This document shows, piece by piece, positions 1 to 7,400 of a stretch of DNA of 23,780 bases. The notes under the pieces were generated by a model. That model had not been told where the DNA came from. It saw nothing but the letters and a program-made list of their open reading frames with translations, and ran no database searches. A program made the translations under genes and the position numbers. The stretch covers positions 1 to 23,780 of the forward strand of contig JBFXEJ010000102.1 of NCBI GenBank assembly GCA_050180235.1, in the 5' to 3' direction. Position 1 is the first letter of the stretch; every line of letters starts with the position of its first letter. The stretch is from JAABRU01 sp050180235 (lineage in GTDB: Bacteria > Desulfobacterota > Desulfobacteria > Desulfobacterales > Desulfococcaceae).

Positions 1-2
1 TG

Positions 3-104
3 CAGGATTATGAAGATGTCACTGCTTTAAGAATGGCGAAAGAAAAAGAAAAGAATGTTCCCGGATTTTCCCTGTCAGAAACAAAATCTTTGCTGGGATT
101 GTAA
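3..104 (+). CDS. RelB-like antitoxin, C-terminal fragment (5' end outside window)
   Basis: An open frame enters from the left edge and ends at TAA 102-104, giving about 33 residues that begin QDYEDVTALRMAKEKEK and end FSLSETKSLLGL. An acidic DYED segment, a charged linker and a final S-x-E-x-x-x-x-LGL helix resemble the C-terminus of RelB/DinJ-type type II antitoxins, where this end wraps the partner toxin. The N-terminal DNA-binding part lies outside the window. No RelE-like toxin follows; the next frame downstream is a broken gene of another antitoxin-like family. The family call rests on a short tail and is tentative. Confidence 0.5.
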   Translation, partial: QDYEDVTALRMAKEKEKNVPGFSLSETKSLLGL

Positions 105-137
105 TTTTTTTTCAAAAAGACTGTGTGAAAGGAGGGA

Positions 138-549
138 AATACATACTATACAATAAGAGGGGTGTGCAGACACGGACGGATAATCCACGCTGAACCGGTA
201 AAATATGACCGTTCAGAAGAAATGGATGTGATTATCACTTTTCTTCATACAGAAAACGGTAGTGGGTCAAATCCGTTGATAAGGTCTCCCCTCCCTTGAG
301 GGAGGGGCAGGGGGAGGGTGAAAACATCACTGATTATCCCCCTCCCCTGACCCATCCCACCAGGGGAGGGGAATTTTTGGATCAACAGATTTGCACCACT
401 ACCCAGAAAACAATACCGGCAAATCCGAAACTCTGTCATCAGAGGATGAAATTCTTTACAAAATGGGCCAAAGAGCGGTAAACGGCAGATTTGCCGATGC
501 TTCGGAATGTCATGACCGGTATCTGTACAGCGGCAGTCCGGGGAAATGA
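138..549 (+). pseudogene. AF2212-like small antitoxin gene, interrupted by a miniature transposon
   Basis: The frame from about 138 reads YTIRGVCRHGRIIHAEPV then KYDRSEEMDVIITFLHTEN. This is the beta-strand pattern of small AF2212-like antitoxins (TIRG-x-Y-x-x-G-x-I, then L/AEPV, then a V-x-V-T-F strand). At 258 a 146-bp element enters and the frame stops inside it at a TGA near 299. Deleting the element plus one 8-bp target copy rejoins codon AAC (255-257) to AAT (412-414) in frame, and the frame then runs to TGA 547-549, ending YLYSGSPGK. A good ribosome site (GGAGG, 131-135) precedes it, but no ATG, GTG or TTG lies in register before GTG 162. The start may therefore also be damaged, or GTG 162 is used. 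The frame reconstruction is direct; the family name is an inference. Confidence 0.7.
258..403 (+). mobile_element. Miniature inverted-repeat element, copy 1 (146 bp, 8-bp target duplication)
   Basis: The ends are GGTAGTGG and CCACTACC, extending imperfectly through GTCAAATCCGTTGAT on the left and ATCAACAGATTTGCA on the right. The interior is C/G-run rich and foldable, with no coding capacity. Perfect 8-bp direct repeats CAGAAAAC flank it at 250-257 and 404-411. It matches the reverse complement of 18016-18161 at 145 of 146 positions by eye. It carries no transposase, so it presumably moves with a transposase encoded elsewhere. Confidence 0.9.
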
Positions 550-830
550 GAAAAAGTTTAAATCCGTAAGGATTGATATTATTATAGAAAAAATCTGAAA
601 AAACAAATCAGAATCCCGAAAGGGATGACATTATCAGCCGGTTTGACCCATTGTCCATTTTTTTCTTGTCTTTATATTTTTTTTGCTGTAAAAAGCAGGA
701 AACAGTCTTTTTAAGTTCTCAGCCGAAAACTTTCGTGTATCAGAAAACCCGGATTTTTTATCCGCAGATTTGACCTTCTTCAAAATTCACAATAAGGTTC
801 AGGTATGAGGTCTGAACAGGAACTGAGGTT
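550..830. other. Intergenic, AT-rich; possible decayed gene fragment
   Basis: No convincing gene is present. A small hairpin with a GAAA loop (ATCCC/GGGAT) lies near 612-626. The T-rich stretch at about 657-715 shares a run of roughly 25 bases with the 3' part of the small membrane-protein gene (about 2575-2610), so it may be a remnant of the same family. A nine-codon frame, ATG 805 to TGA 832-834, overlaps the TTG start of the next gene. Confidence 0.4.
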
Positions 831-1145
831 TTGAATTATATACTTAAACAGATTAAACGACTGATCATAAAAGGAAATTATCTGTTTACCCTGAAAGCTG
901 AATGTGAATTGGAATCTGAAGGATTGGTAATGGAGGATGCTCTTGAATCAATACTGAATGCTGAAGACATATTCAAAATTCTCAACACCAGTAATCCGGG
1001 AACAGGAAAAAAGGAAAAACTGTATATTATCAAGAGCGAAACTTATGATAACATACTGATTTACACAAAAGGAAAAATTGTGAAAGAATCAGGGCAGGAA
1101 CAGTTTTATGTTCTCATTTCATCCAAGAGGGCCGAATATGTTTGA
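831..1145 (+). CDS. DUF4258/MqsR-like putative toxin paired with a YgiT-type protein
   Basis: This encodes 104 residues beginning MNYILKQIKRLI. The layout resembles DUF4258-type small toxins: an N-terminal F-T-L-K-A-x-x-E helix, an acidic helix MEDALESILNAE, then beta strands containing KLYIIKSETYDNILIYTKGKI and a final FYVLISSKRAEYV. These proteins are commonly encoded just before a YgiT-type zinc-finger protein, as here. In MqsR/MqsA-like modules the first protein is an RNase-fold toxin and the second its antitoxin. The start is TTG 831, since no ATG fits the conserved start and CTGAGG lies just upstream. The stop overlaps the next gene by 8 bases, so translation is probably coupled. The gene is AT-richer than its metabolic neighbours, which fits transfer. 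I infer toxin function from pairing and fold pattern; catalytic residues were not identified. Confidence 0.65.
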   Translation: MNYILKQIKRLIIKGNYLFTLKAECELESEGLVMEDALESILNAEDIFKILNTSNPGTGKKEKLYIIKSETYDNILIYTKGKIVKESGQEQFYVLISSKRAEYV

Positions 1146-1416
1146 GAGAAAAAAAATTAAAACATGCCCCTTATGCGGCAGTAAAAATATAAGTCATATT
1201 TTGGGGGAACATAAGAGCAGAATACGGGGAACAGCGTATAATGTGCCTCAGACTGTCTGTTCCGACTGCGGTGAAATTTTTCTGGGGCCTGACAGTCTTG
1301 AGATTATTCGGATGTATGCGAATCAAAAGAAACAGAATCCGCTCCGGGCAGTGGCAAAACAGGAAAAGAAACGCTTAACGCATGATTCCGGGGGAAAGTT
1401 TATTGTTCACCACTGA
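1138..1416 (+). CDS. YgiT-type zinc-finger protein, putative antitoxin
   Basis: This encodes 92 residues starting MFERKKIKTCPLCGSKN. Two CxxC knuckles, CPLCG near residue 10 and CSDCGE near residue 45, form the zinc ribbon of the MqsA/YgiT N-terminal domain. That domain normally binds the partner toxin. No full C-terminal helix-turn-helix is evident; after the ribbon comes a helix (LEIIRMYANQKK) and a basic tail. It is thus the short form common in DUF4258/YgiT pairs and may not bind DNA itself. ATG 1138 is chosen over the upstream in-frame ATG at 1108 because it gives the family N-terminus and a coupled 8-base overlap with the preceding gene. Confidence 0.75.
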   Translation: MFERKKIKTCPLCGSKNISHILGEHKSRIRGTAYNVPQTVCSDCGEIFLGPDSLEIIRMYANQKKQNPLRAVAKQEKKRLTHDSGGKFIVHH

Positions 1417-1496
1417 ATCTGCTGTCAGACTGTTAAAAAAATATTATAAAATTCTGTAGTTGCCATACATTTAACATTAAAAATCAAGTGCTCAGA

Positions 1497-1685
1497 ATGA
1501 TGAAACCACTCCGCTCCATAACTGTCATTTTTCTGACAGTAGCTCTGCCTGTGTCCTCTTTTCCGAAGTTTGCGGCTGAGGATTGGGGATATGGATGAAG
1601 AGGGAATTTTCCCATTGATTTGACAGATGCGGTTTTTAAGGATTCTGTGCATTCCGCTGTAGTGCGGACAAATTTTGCGGATTGA
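1497..1685 (+). pseudogene. Decayed paralogue of the small membrane protein at 2287-2673
   Basis: ATG 1497 opens a hydrophobic leader (MMKPLRSITVIFLTVALPVSSFP) that stops at TGA 1596-1598. The match to the intact gene at 2287 continues in other frames: the GAT-ATG-GAT segment corresponds to its DMDRDS loop, and IDLTDAVFKDSV, readable from 1614, corresponds to its IGLKDAILSVM. At least two frame breaks are needed to follow the alignment. The remnant ends near TGA 1683-1685, just before brnT. Similarity was judged by eye on both DNA and protein. Confidence 0.6.
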
Positions 1686-1716
1686 CAGTTTAATAAATGA
1701 AACCGGATGGTTTTAT

Positions 1717-2007
1717 ATGCAGTTTGAGTGGGATGAGGAGAAACGCAAAGCAAATATCCGGAAACACGGTTTTGATTTCAGAGATGCCTGCAATTTATTC
1801 AGTTCGCCGATGATGGTGGCACCGGATGATCGGTATGACTACGGGGAAGATCGCTGGATAGGAATCGGTATGCTTGAGGGCAGAACTGTTGTTGTTGTAT
1901 TCACAGAAAGAAATGATACTGTCCGAATTGTTTCAATGATGAAAGCACTGAGCCATGAAAGAATCCGATACGAATACTATCTCAGAAACCGACTGGGAAC
2001 TGATTGA
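1717..2007 (+). CDS. brnT: BrnT family toxin (ribonuclease fold)
   Basis: This encodes 96 residues beginning MQFEWDEEKRKANIRKHGF, the hallmark opening of BrnT (W-D-x-x-K-x-x-x-N-x-x-K-H-G-x-x-F). The middle D-x-R-x-x-Y-G-E-x-R-W-x-x-I-G and the late RIVSMMKALSHERIRYEYY segment also fit. BrnT is a RelE-like ribonuclease neutralised by BrnA. The usual late motif has S-A-R-x-A; here residues 73-77 read S-M-M-K-A, so the common arginine is Met75 and activity may be reduced. ATG 1717 is preferred to upstream in-frame options because the family begins there. The 3' end overlaps brnA by 53 bases, and the toxin-first gene order is typical. Confidence 0.88.
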   Translation: MQFEWDEEKRKANIRKHGFDFRDACNLFSSPMMVAPDDRYDYGEDRWIGIGMLEGRTVVVVFTERNDTVRIVSMMKALSHERIRYEYYLRNRLGTD

Positions 2008-2251
2008 TTCACTGACGGATGAAACTGCTGACAGAACTGAACTTCCGCCTCTGGATGATTCTTTTTTTGCCAAAGCCAGATGGCGTATGCCCGAAAATAA
2101 GACAGTGCCTGTTACTATTCATATAGATTCTGAACTGTTATCATGGTTCAGATCACAGGGCCGTGAATATGAGCATCGCATGAACGCCGCTCTTCGTATC
2201 TATGCACAGGTGCATAAAGATCTGGGACTGACCTCTGCAAAGCCGGTTTGA
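1955..2251 (+). CDS. brnA: BrnA family antitoxin (ribbon-helix-helix)
   Basis: This encodes 98 residues. The N-terminal part, with ISETDWELIDSLTDE then ELPPLDDSFFAKARWRMP, is the toxin-binding half seen in BrnA proteins. Residues about 60-90 (VTIHIDSELLSWFRSQG, then a basic helix with RMNAALRIYAQ) form a ribbon-helix-helix DNA-binding domain. BrnA normally neutralises BrnT and represses the shared promoter. The start at ATG 1955 gives the canonical BrnA beginning despite the 53-base overlap with brnT; the next in-frame ATG (2089) would remove the toxin-binding half. Confidence 0.88.
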   Translation: MKESDTNTISETDWELIDSLTDETADRTELPPLDDSFFAKARWRMPENKTVPVTIHIDSELLSWFRSQGREYEHRMNAALRIYAQVHKDLGLTSAKPV

Positions 2252-2286
2252 TCTGTCGGTTATGTTATCCGTTACAGGTAATTATA

Positions 2287-2673
2287 ATGAACAATTCCAG
2301 AAATATAATCATTTTTCTGCTGATTTCCGCTCTGCTTCTGTCCTCTTTCCCGGTTTTCCCGCCGGAGGATATGGACAGGGACAGCCGCATTGGGCTGAAA
2401 GATGCCATTCTTTCGGTTATGGGTTTTGTGCGTGATGCGGCAGAGCCGGGGAAACTGTCTGAAAAGGCAGGAAATACCTTTTCCGCACTGGCAATCAGCG
2501 CAGGGCTGAAGACTGTGATTGCGTCTGATGACAGTCCCTCTTTTCCCCCGCCCCCGGTTTTTCTTGTCTCCTTTTTTATTTTTTTCTTGTCTTTATGCTT
2601 TTTTTCATATATTAGTGAAAGAGAGTGTCTTTTTGTTTCCCATACCATATACAGGGATGTCCCCCCGTCCTGA
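2287..2673 (+). CDS. Small membrane/exported protein with an EF-hand-like loop, function unknown
   Basis: This encodes 128 residues, not recognised as a named family. A hydrophobic leader (residues 6-22, IIIFLLISALLLSSFPV) is followed by DMDRDSRIGLKDAILSV near 29-45. That segment resembles a single dockerin or EF-hand calcium loop with acidic residues at alternating positions. A proline run (SPSFPPPP) precedes a second very hydrophobic stretch (VFLVSFFIFFLSLCFF, about 91-107) and a short polar tail. This suggests two membrane segments, or a signal peptide plus anchor. ATG 2287 is preferred over the upstream in-frame ATG 2248 because the signal-like sequence begins there. The ribosome site is weak. 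A broken paralogue lies on the other side of brnTA at 1497-1685. Confidence 0.5.
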   Translation: MNNSRNIIIFLLISALLLSSFPVFPPEDMDRDSRIGLKDAILSVMGFVRDAAEPGKLSEKAGNTFSALAISAGLKTVIASDDSPSFPPPPVFLVSFFIFFLSLCFFSYISERECLFVSHTIYRDVPPS

Positions 2674-2830
2674 ACTGTCTGAACCCGGATTCACGGGATT
2701 AACCGGGATTTGTCCCGTCTGATCGCAGGGTGGGTTAAGCGGAGCGCAACCCACCTCAACCCTGTCTGAACCGGGATTCACGGGATTAAAGGATTGACCG
2801 GGATTTGTCCCGTTCCCGTTTCCACGCTAC

Positions 2831-3098
2831 GCGTCAATGCCGTTAAGTTAAGGAAAAAGGCATTTCAGGTAAAGCCCTGAAAGGGCCTTATGTTATAGCC
2901 CAGGGCAACGCCCTGGGAAAATTGAATAAAATGCAGTTGAAGCCCTGAAAGGGCGCATTAAAAAAAGATTCCGGTATTTTATCGTCATATAATCCGCCCT
3001 TTCAGGGCCTTATCATATTTTTTATTCTGTATTCCCAGGCCGTTGGCCTGGGCTATATCAATCCGCCCTTTCAGGGCTTAACTTAATGGCATTGACGC
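2831..3098. repeat. 268-bp inverted-repeat element
   Basis: The left arm 2831-2851 (GCGTCAATGCCGTTAAGTTAA) pairs with the right arm 3078-3098 at 20 of 21 positions. Inside, GCCCTGAAAGGGC motifs and their reverse complements (near 2873, 2941, 2996, 3065) and two CCCAGGC/GCCTGGG hairpins (about 2898-2917 and 3030-3051) are mirrored about the centre. Flanking TCCCGTTCC (2808-2816) and GGAACGGGA (3111-3119) continue the symmetry. No coding frame is seen. Confidence 0.8.
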
Positions 3099-3191
3099 TC
3101 CGAGTGGATCGGAACGGGATAAAGATGAATAACCCGGCAATTTATTGCCGGGCTTCGGGCTTGCCGGGCTTGCCAGTTTTGCCGGGCTTGT

Positions 3192-3302
3192 CTCGTTCCC
3201 ACGCTCCGCGTGGGAATGCAGATCGGACGCTCTGCGTCAGACTGGCCTGATTCGGGACGCGGAGCGTCCCGCAGCCGTTCCCACGCAGAGCGTGGGAACG
3301 AG
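3192..3302. repeat. Inverted-repeat element with CGTTCCCACGC ends
   Basis: The arms CTCGTTCCCACGCT (3192-3205) and AGCGTGGGAACGAG (3289-3302) are exact reverse complements. Smaller palindromes occur inside, such as TTCCCACGCTCCGCGTGGGAA at 3196-3216 and GGGACGC/GCGTCCC around 3254-3270. Elements of this type are widespread palindromic repeats in several large bacterial genomes. Confidence 0.8.
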
Positions 3303-3445
3303 GGAAATCCGGGTAAATCCCTTAATCCTGAGAATCCCGGTTCAGACAATAAATGGTGGGTTCCGCTTCGCTTCACCCACCCTGCATAATTTAATGCGAA
3401 CTACGCATTATTTTTAATTTTCTTATTTATAGGGAGGATTTGTTT

Positions 3446-4375
3446 ATGAATAAAAGATCAATTAAGGCAGTATTGCTGACTGCTGTACTGGTGTTTACGG
3501 CTGTTGCTGCCGCCCATGCGGTGGTGACATATCCCAATCAGGTTACGATAAGCCTTTCCATGGATCCTGCAGGAGACGCTACAACCCCCATTCCTCAGGG
3601 CGGCACTGTTACGCTGATTATCACTGCTGATGATATGAATTATGTCACAGAGGCAGGAAAAGCCGTGCAGGTTGCAGGCTGTGCGCTGACTGTGGATTAT
3701 GATGAGACCATTCTGGAAGTGGTGAATGGCGGCGGTGAACTTAACAGAATTACGGATGTGCTGAGTGACGCTTTTGGAATGGTTTCTGACAACCGCACTC
3801 CTCCGGGTACTCCCACACAGGATTATCCCAGAATCGGGTATGATGATCCTGCTGCAACGAACAAGGTGCTGAAGCTGAGCGGTGCAAATGTCGGTAATGA
3901 AGGGCATACCGGATCAAAGGCATTGTTCAAAGTGAAATTCAAAGTTAAGAGTACTGCTACCGCTGGGGTTCACAACAATGCTTTTATTGTGACAGAGACC
4001 ACATTGAATAATACCAATGCAGGTTATAATAATGAAGCAGTGCCGGTTCTGATTGGGGCAGTAGCAAGCACGGATGCAGCATATAACGTGTATGATTGTG
4101 AGGCAAATGCGGGTAACTGTGCATTTCCTGAGGTTCTTAACACGTTAAATTTAAATAGTAATTTGGAGATATCCGAGGGTACACCACTTCCAGACGTAAC
4201 TGGCGATGGTTTTGTTAATGTGTTTGATGTTATAAAAGTTCAAAGAGCTGCTTTAGGGCTTCCAGTTGATCCACCATTTGATGCAGACCTTGCGGATGTG
4301 AATAATGATGGATTTATTAATGTATTTGATGTTATAAAAACTCAAAGAGCTGCTTTAGGGCTCCCAATTGATTGA
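3446..4375 (+). CDS. Exported cohesin-domain protein with C-terminal dockerin type I pair
   Basis: This encodes 309 residues. A signal peptide (MNKRSIKAVLLTAVLVFTAV, then AAAHA) predicts export with cleavage after about residue 25. Residues about 28-210 look like a cohesin-type beta-sandwich: VTISLSMDP, CALTVDYDETILEVVNGG and ALFKVKFKVKSTATAG are the typical strand pattern. The C-terminus (about 248-309) has two dockerin calcium loops, DVTGDGFVNVFDVIK and DVNNDGFINVFDVIK, each followed by an identical QRAALGLP helix. Cohesins bind dockerins, so this protein could self-assemble or bind the cohesin-like N-terminus of the next protein. RBS AGGGAGG (3431-3437) lies 8 bases before ATG 3446. The dockerin part is AT-richer than the cohesin part. 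A cellulosome role is unlikely because no glycoside hydrolases are nearby. Confidence 0.85.
   Translation: MNKRSIKAVLLTAVLVFTAVAAAHAVVTYPNQVTISLSMDPAGDATTPIPQGGTVTLIITADDMNYVTEAGKAVQVAGCALTVDYDETILEVVNGGGELNRITDVLSDAFGMVSDNRTPPGTPTQDYPRIGYDDPAATNKVLKLSGANVGNEGHTGSKALFKVKFKVKSTATAGVHNNAFIVTETTLNNTNAGYNNEAVPVLIGAVASTDAAYNVYDCEANAGNCAFPEVLNTLNLNSNLEISEGTPLPDVTGDGFVNVFDVIKVQRAALGLPVDPPFDADLADVNNDGFINVFDVIKTQRAALGLPID
4193..4372 (+). repeat. Tandem duplication encoding the two dockerin EF-hand repeats
   Basis: The segment from GACGTAACTGGCGATGG (4193 onward) is repeated about 100 bases later from GATGTGAATAATGATGG. In both, a GTTATAAAA-x-CAAAGAGCTGCTTTAGGGCT stretch is almost unchanged at nucleotide level, including synonymous sites. 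This suggests recent duplication or gene conversion between the two calcium loops. Confidence 0.7.
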
Positions 4376-4402
4376 TTTTAACTGTTATTGAAAATATGGG
4401 AT

Positions 4403-4435
4403 ATGCTGAAAGGACATATTCAGTTCTTTCAGCAT
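4403..4435 (+). terminator. Hairpin between the two exported-protein genes
   Basis: A perfect 10-bp stem, ATGCTGAAAG (4403-4412) with CTTTCAGCAT (4426-4435), has a 13-base loop. A T-run follows only after about 17 bases (near 4452), so this may be an inefficient terminator, an attenuator or an mRNA 3' stabiliser that lets downstream expression differ from the cohesin-dockerin gene. Confidence 0.45.
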
Positions 4436-4488
4436 TAACGGTCAGAAGGAATTTTTTTAAATTTTAAATTTTAAAAAGGAGGAGTTAA

Positions 4489-7400
4489 ATGAGTAAGAGT
4501 AGAAAGTGTTTTTATCTATTTGCGGCTATTTTGACCATTCTGTTTAACACAGGTTGGTCAGCATATGCGCATGAAGTTACTATTGGTAATGGACAAGGTG
4601 CGATAGGGAGCACCGGCAATACTGTAACTATAAGTGTTGGGACATTGCCGGATAATATTGCTGGATTTCAGATTGACATCCAATATGACAAAAATGCTAT
4701 AACACCTAATACTGCACCTGCTTCATTAATATTAGGTAGTGATTTTTCTGCATTATTTACTGGTCCAACTTTTACCAAACAGGCAAGTATTACGAATATT
4801 GATGCAACTTATAATAAGTTGTCTATCTTAATCACTGATGCTAACATTGGCGGCTCAGTTGCATCATCTGTGCCTGTTGATATTGTTTCAGTAACCTTTG
4901 ATGTTGCAGCTAATGCCAATACACCAAACAATCCTCTCGTTTCACTTCCAACATCGCCTGGACTTTCTGATACAAGTGGTAATCCTGTAACAACCACATT
5001 TGTTAATGGAAATTTTTTGATTACTGGCATCCCCACCGGCACAATCACCCTTACCCCCGACCCTGTATCCATTGAGGCAAATGGCACTTCTACAACCACA
5101 ATCACAAGTTCTGCCATTAAAGATGCAAGCAATGCAGTTGTGCCGACCGGAACTCTTATTACGGTTGCCACTGATGCGGGAACAATCAACGGCACTGACG
5201 CAGATGGTGCAACTGCCGGATTTCAGGTTGCCACAAATGCAAGCGGGATTGTTTCCTTTGTACTTAAATCCAGCACCACGATAACACCTGCTGTTAATGT
5301 CACAGCAACCAGCGTTGCAGGAAATGCAACAGGGGCTGCAGTAGTCGCTTTCACTGCCCCCCCTGCTGCAAGTTTCACAGTTGAGACAGCAGCAACTGCT
5401 GTGGCAGGTGTTGCCCAGGATGTCACTGTGACAGCAAAGGATACCGCAGGGAATACAATGACCGCTTATGTGGGAACCATTACATTTACCTCAACTGACA
5501 CGCAGGCCGTTCTTCCCGCCGATTATACCTTTGTTGCCGGAGATAACGGTGTACACATCTTTACGACTGGCCTGACATTGAAAACCGCTGGAAACCAAAC
5601 TGTCACTGTTACTTCCGGAGCAGTTACAGGTTCAGCTACAGTTGCAGTTTCTCCCTCTGAGACGGCAGCCAAGATTATTCTTACCGCTCCCACACCCATC
5701 TCCTGTGCCGCACCAGTGGGTACCCCCACACTTACGGCCACAATACAGGATGCTTTTGGCAACACTGTCACGACCGGCGCAGATTCCACTCTGGTTGTCA
5801 CCTTTGGGGTTGATGCCGCCCTTACGTATGGCAATCTTGGCGGAGCAGCTACTGCCACAGCCACAGCGGCTGGCGGTGTGGCAACAACCACACTTACTGC
5901 TGTTGAGCATGCAACAGGCGGACCAATCAACTGTACTGCCAATGCCACAGGCGCAGGCGGTGCATTGGCACAGGGAACCGCTATAGTGACAACCGTTCCC
6001 AAGACACTGACCAAGTTAGTCATCAAAGGCTCACCGTACACTGAAGATCCGCCGACCACCACCAACACCTGCAGCAATATTAATCTGACCGCTATGGGAA
6101 CCTTTTCTGATGGCTCTGAACAGAACCTTACTACTCTCGCAACGTGGGCTCCAAGCGGAAATTTTACAACACCAGGTGTTTTCACCCCGCCGAACACAGC
6201 CCAGGATGTTGACATCACTGCCACTTATGCTTCAATAACAACAGCTATTCACACAGTGACTGTCAAGGCTTATACGCCTCTGACACAGGCCAGCAGTTTT
6301 GTCATAACAAGAATGGTTGGCGAGACGGTGGATTTTGCTGATGCGGTTATTGACGGATGCACACCTTATAATTATACCCTTAGTGCACAGCCTGATAGCT
6401 GCACAGATGCTCTCACAGGCAGTGTGCTTACACCAACCTGTATTGGCAGTTATACAGTCCAGGTGACAGACAGTGCAAGCACACCCACCACGGTTCCTGT
6501 CACCATCAATGTTGTCCCCTGTGACGCCACAGCGTCTTTTACCGTAGGCAATTATGTTTATGCTGCCGAAACGGGATTTGGCTTAACTGACAAATCCATA
6601 GCTCCAAAAGGATGGGCATGGCTAATCTCCTCCGATTTATTTGGGGATGTTGGCAACTCGGCTGTTCAGAATCCCCCGCCTGGCGATGACCTTTATTCTT
6701 TTGTCGGAGGAGGACTGACCGGTGTATTCAATGTCACTCTGACCGTCACCGGAACAGGCGGATGCCCCTCGACTTATCCCGAGGCTCCTGAGCAGGTACT
6801 CGTTTATGTCAACGGAGCTGCAGACTCGACCTGCGGGCTGGCTTTGAACAGTACTGGATTCACCGCGATGTATGATCATGACAGTGATGCTGCAACTGAT
6901 CCTATTGTAGTCCCGGCCGCCGGAGTGCCCATAGGGACATTGATTACTTTTACTCCTCCTGCTCAAACGGTAAACGGCTCTGCTTTCCCTGCCACTGCCA
7001 CAATGTCATGGGATTTCAACAATGACGGAACCGCAGACGTAACCGGCAGCCCCGTAACAGCCGAGGTAACATACGCCTATACCGCAGCCGGAACCTACAC
7101 TGGTATCGTCACCATTACTGATGGCACATGCACATGGTATGAGGAAGTCGATGAAGTCACGGTCAACTGTGATGTCACCGCAAATTTCACAGCGAACCCG
7201 TCCAGCATCACGCTGCCGGCCACTCCGACCGTGACCTTCACCAACACCTCGACCGGAGGAACGGATACGACCACATATGCCTGGGATTTCAACAATGACG
7301 GAACCACAGACGACACCACAACCGGAACGGAAGCACCGGATACGTACACCTATCCTTCCACACCCGGAACCTATACCGCAAAAATGACGGCCACAGGCAC

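Larger units (their letters stand above)
2672..3383. repeat. Gene-free island of nested inverted repeats
   Basis: About 700 bases are filled with short repeats. Two direct copies of a CTGAACC-GGATTCACGGGATT-GGGATTTGTCCCGT unit lie at about 2675-2720 and 2762-2812, and a reverse-complement piece lies near 3323-3347. A GTGGGTT/AACCCAC hairpin at 2730-2754 has an inverted relative at about 3354-3382. Larger inverted repeats at 2831-3098 and 3192-3302 sit inside. GCCGGGCTTG is repeated at 3145-3190. The short frames here, rich in FPRSAWE-type peptides, are by-products of the palindromes, not genes. Confidence 0.8.

Noticed and set aside
634..780. TTTGACCCATTG and CAGATTTGACC as ends of another miniature transposon copy
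   Set aside because: Only short partial matches to the element ends, no inverted pairing and no target duplication.
3083..3417. Overlapping frames on both strands with FPRSAWE peptides
   Set aside because: They translate palindromic CGTTCCCACGC repeats, have no ribosome sites, and occur on both strands as expected of inverted repeats.
5523..6224. A 233-residue minus-strand frame with a Val/Ala-rich sequence
   Set aside because: It is a mirror of Thr/Ala-rich Ig-domain codons; no start signal or recognisable domain.
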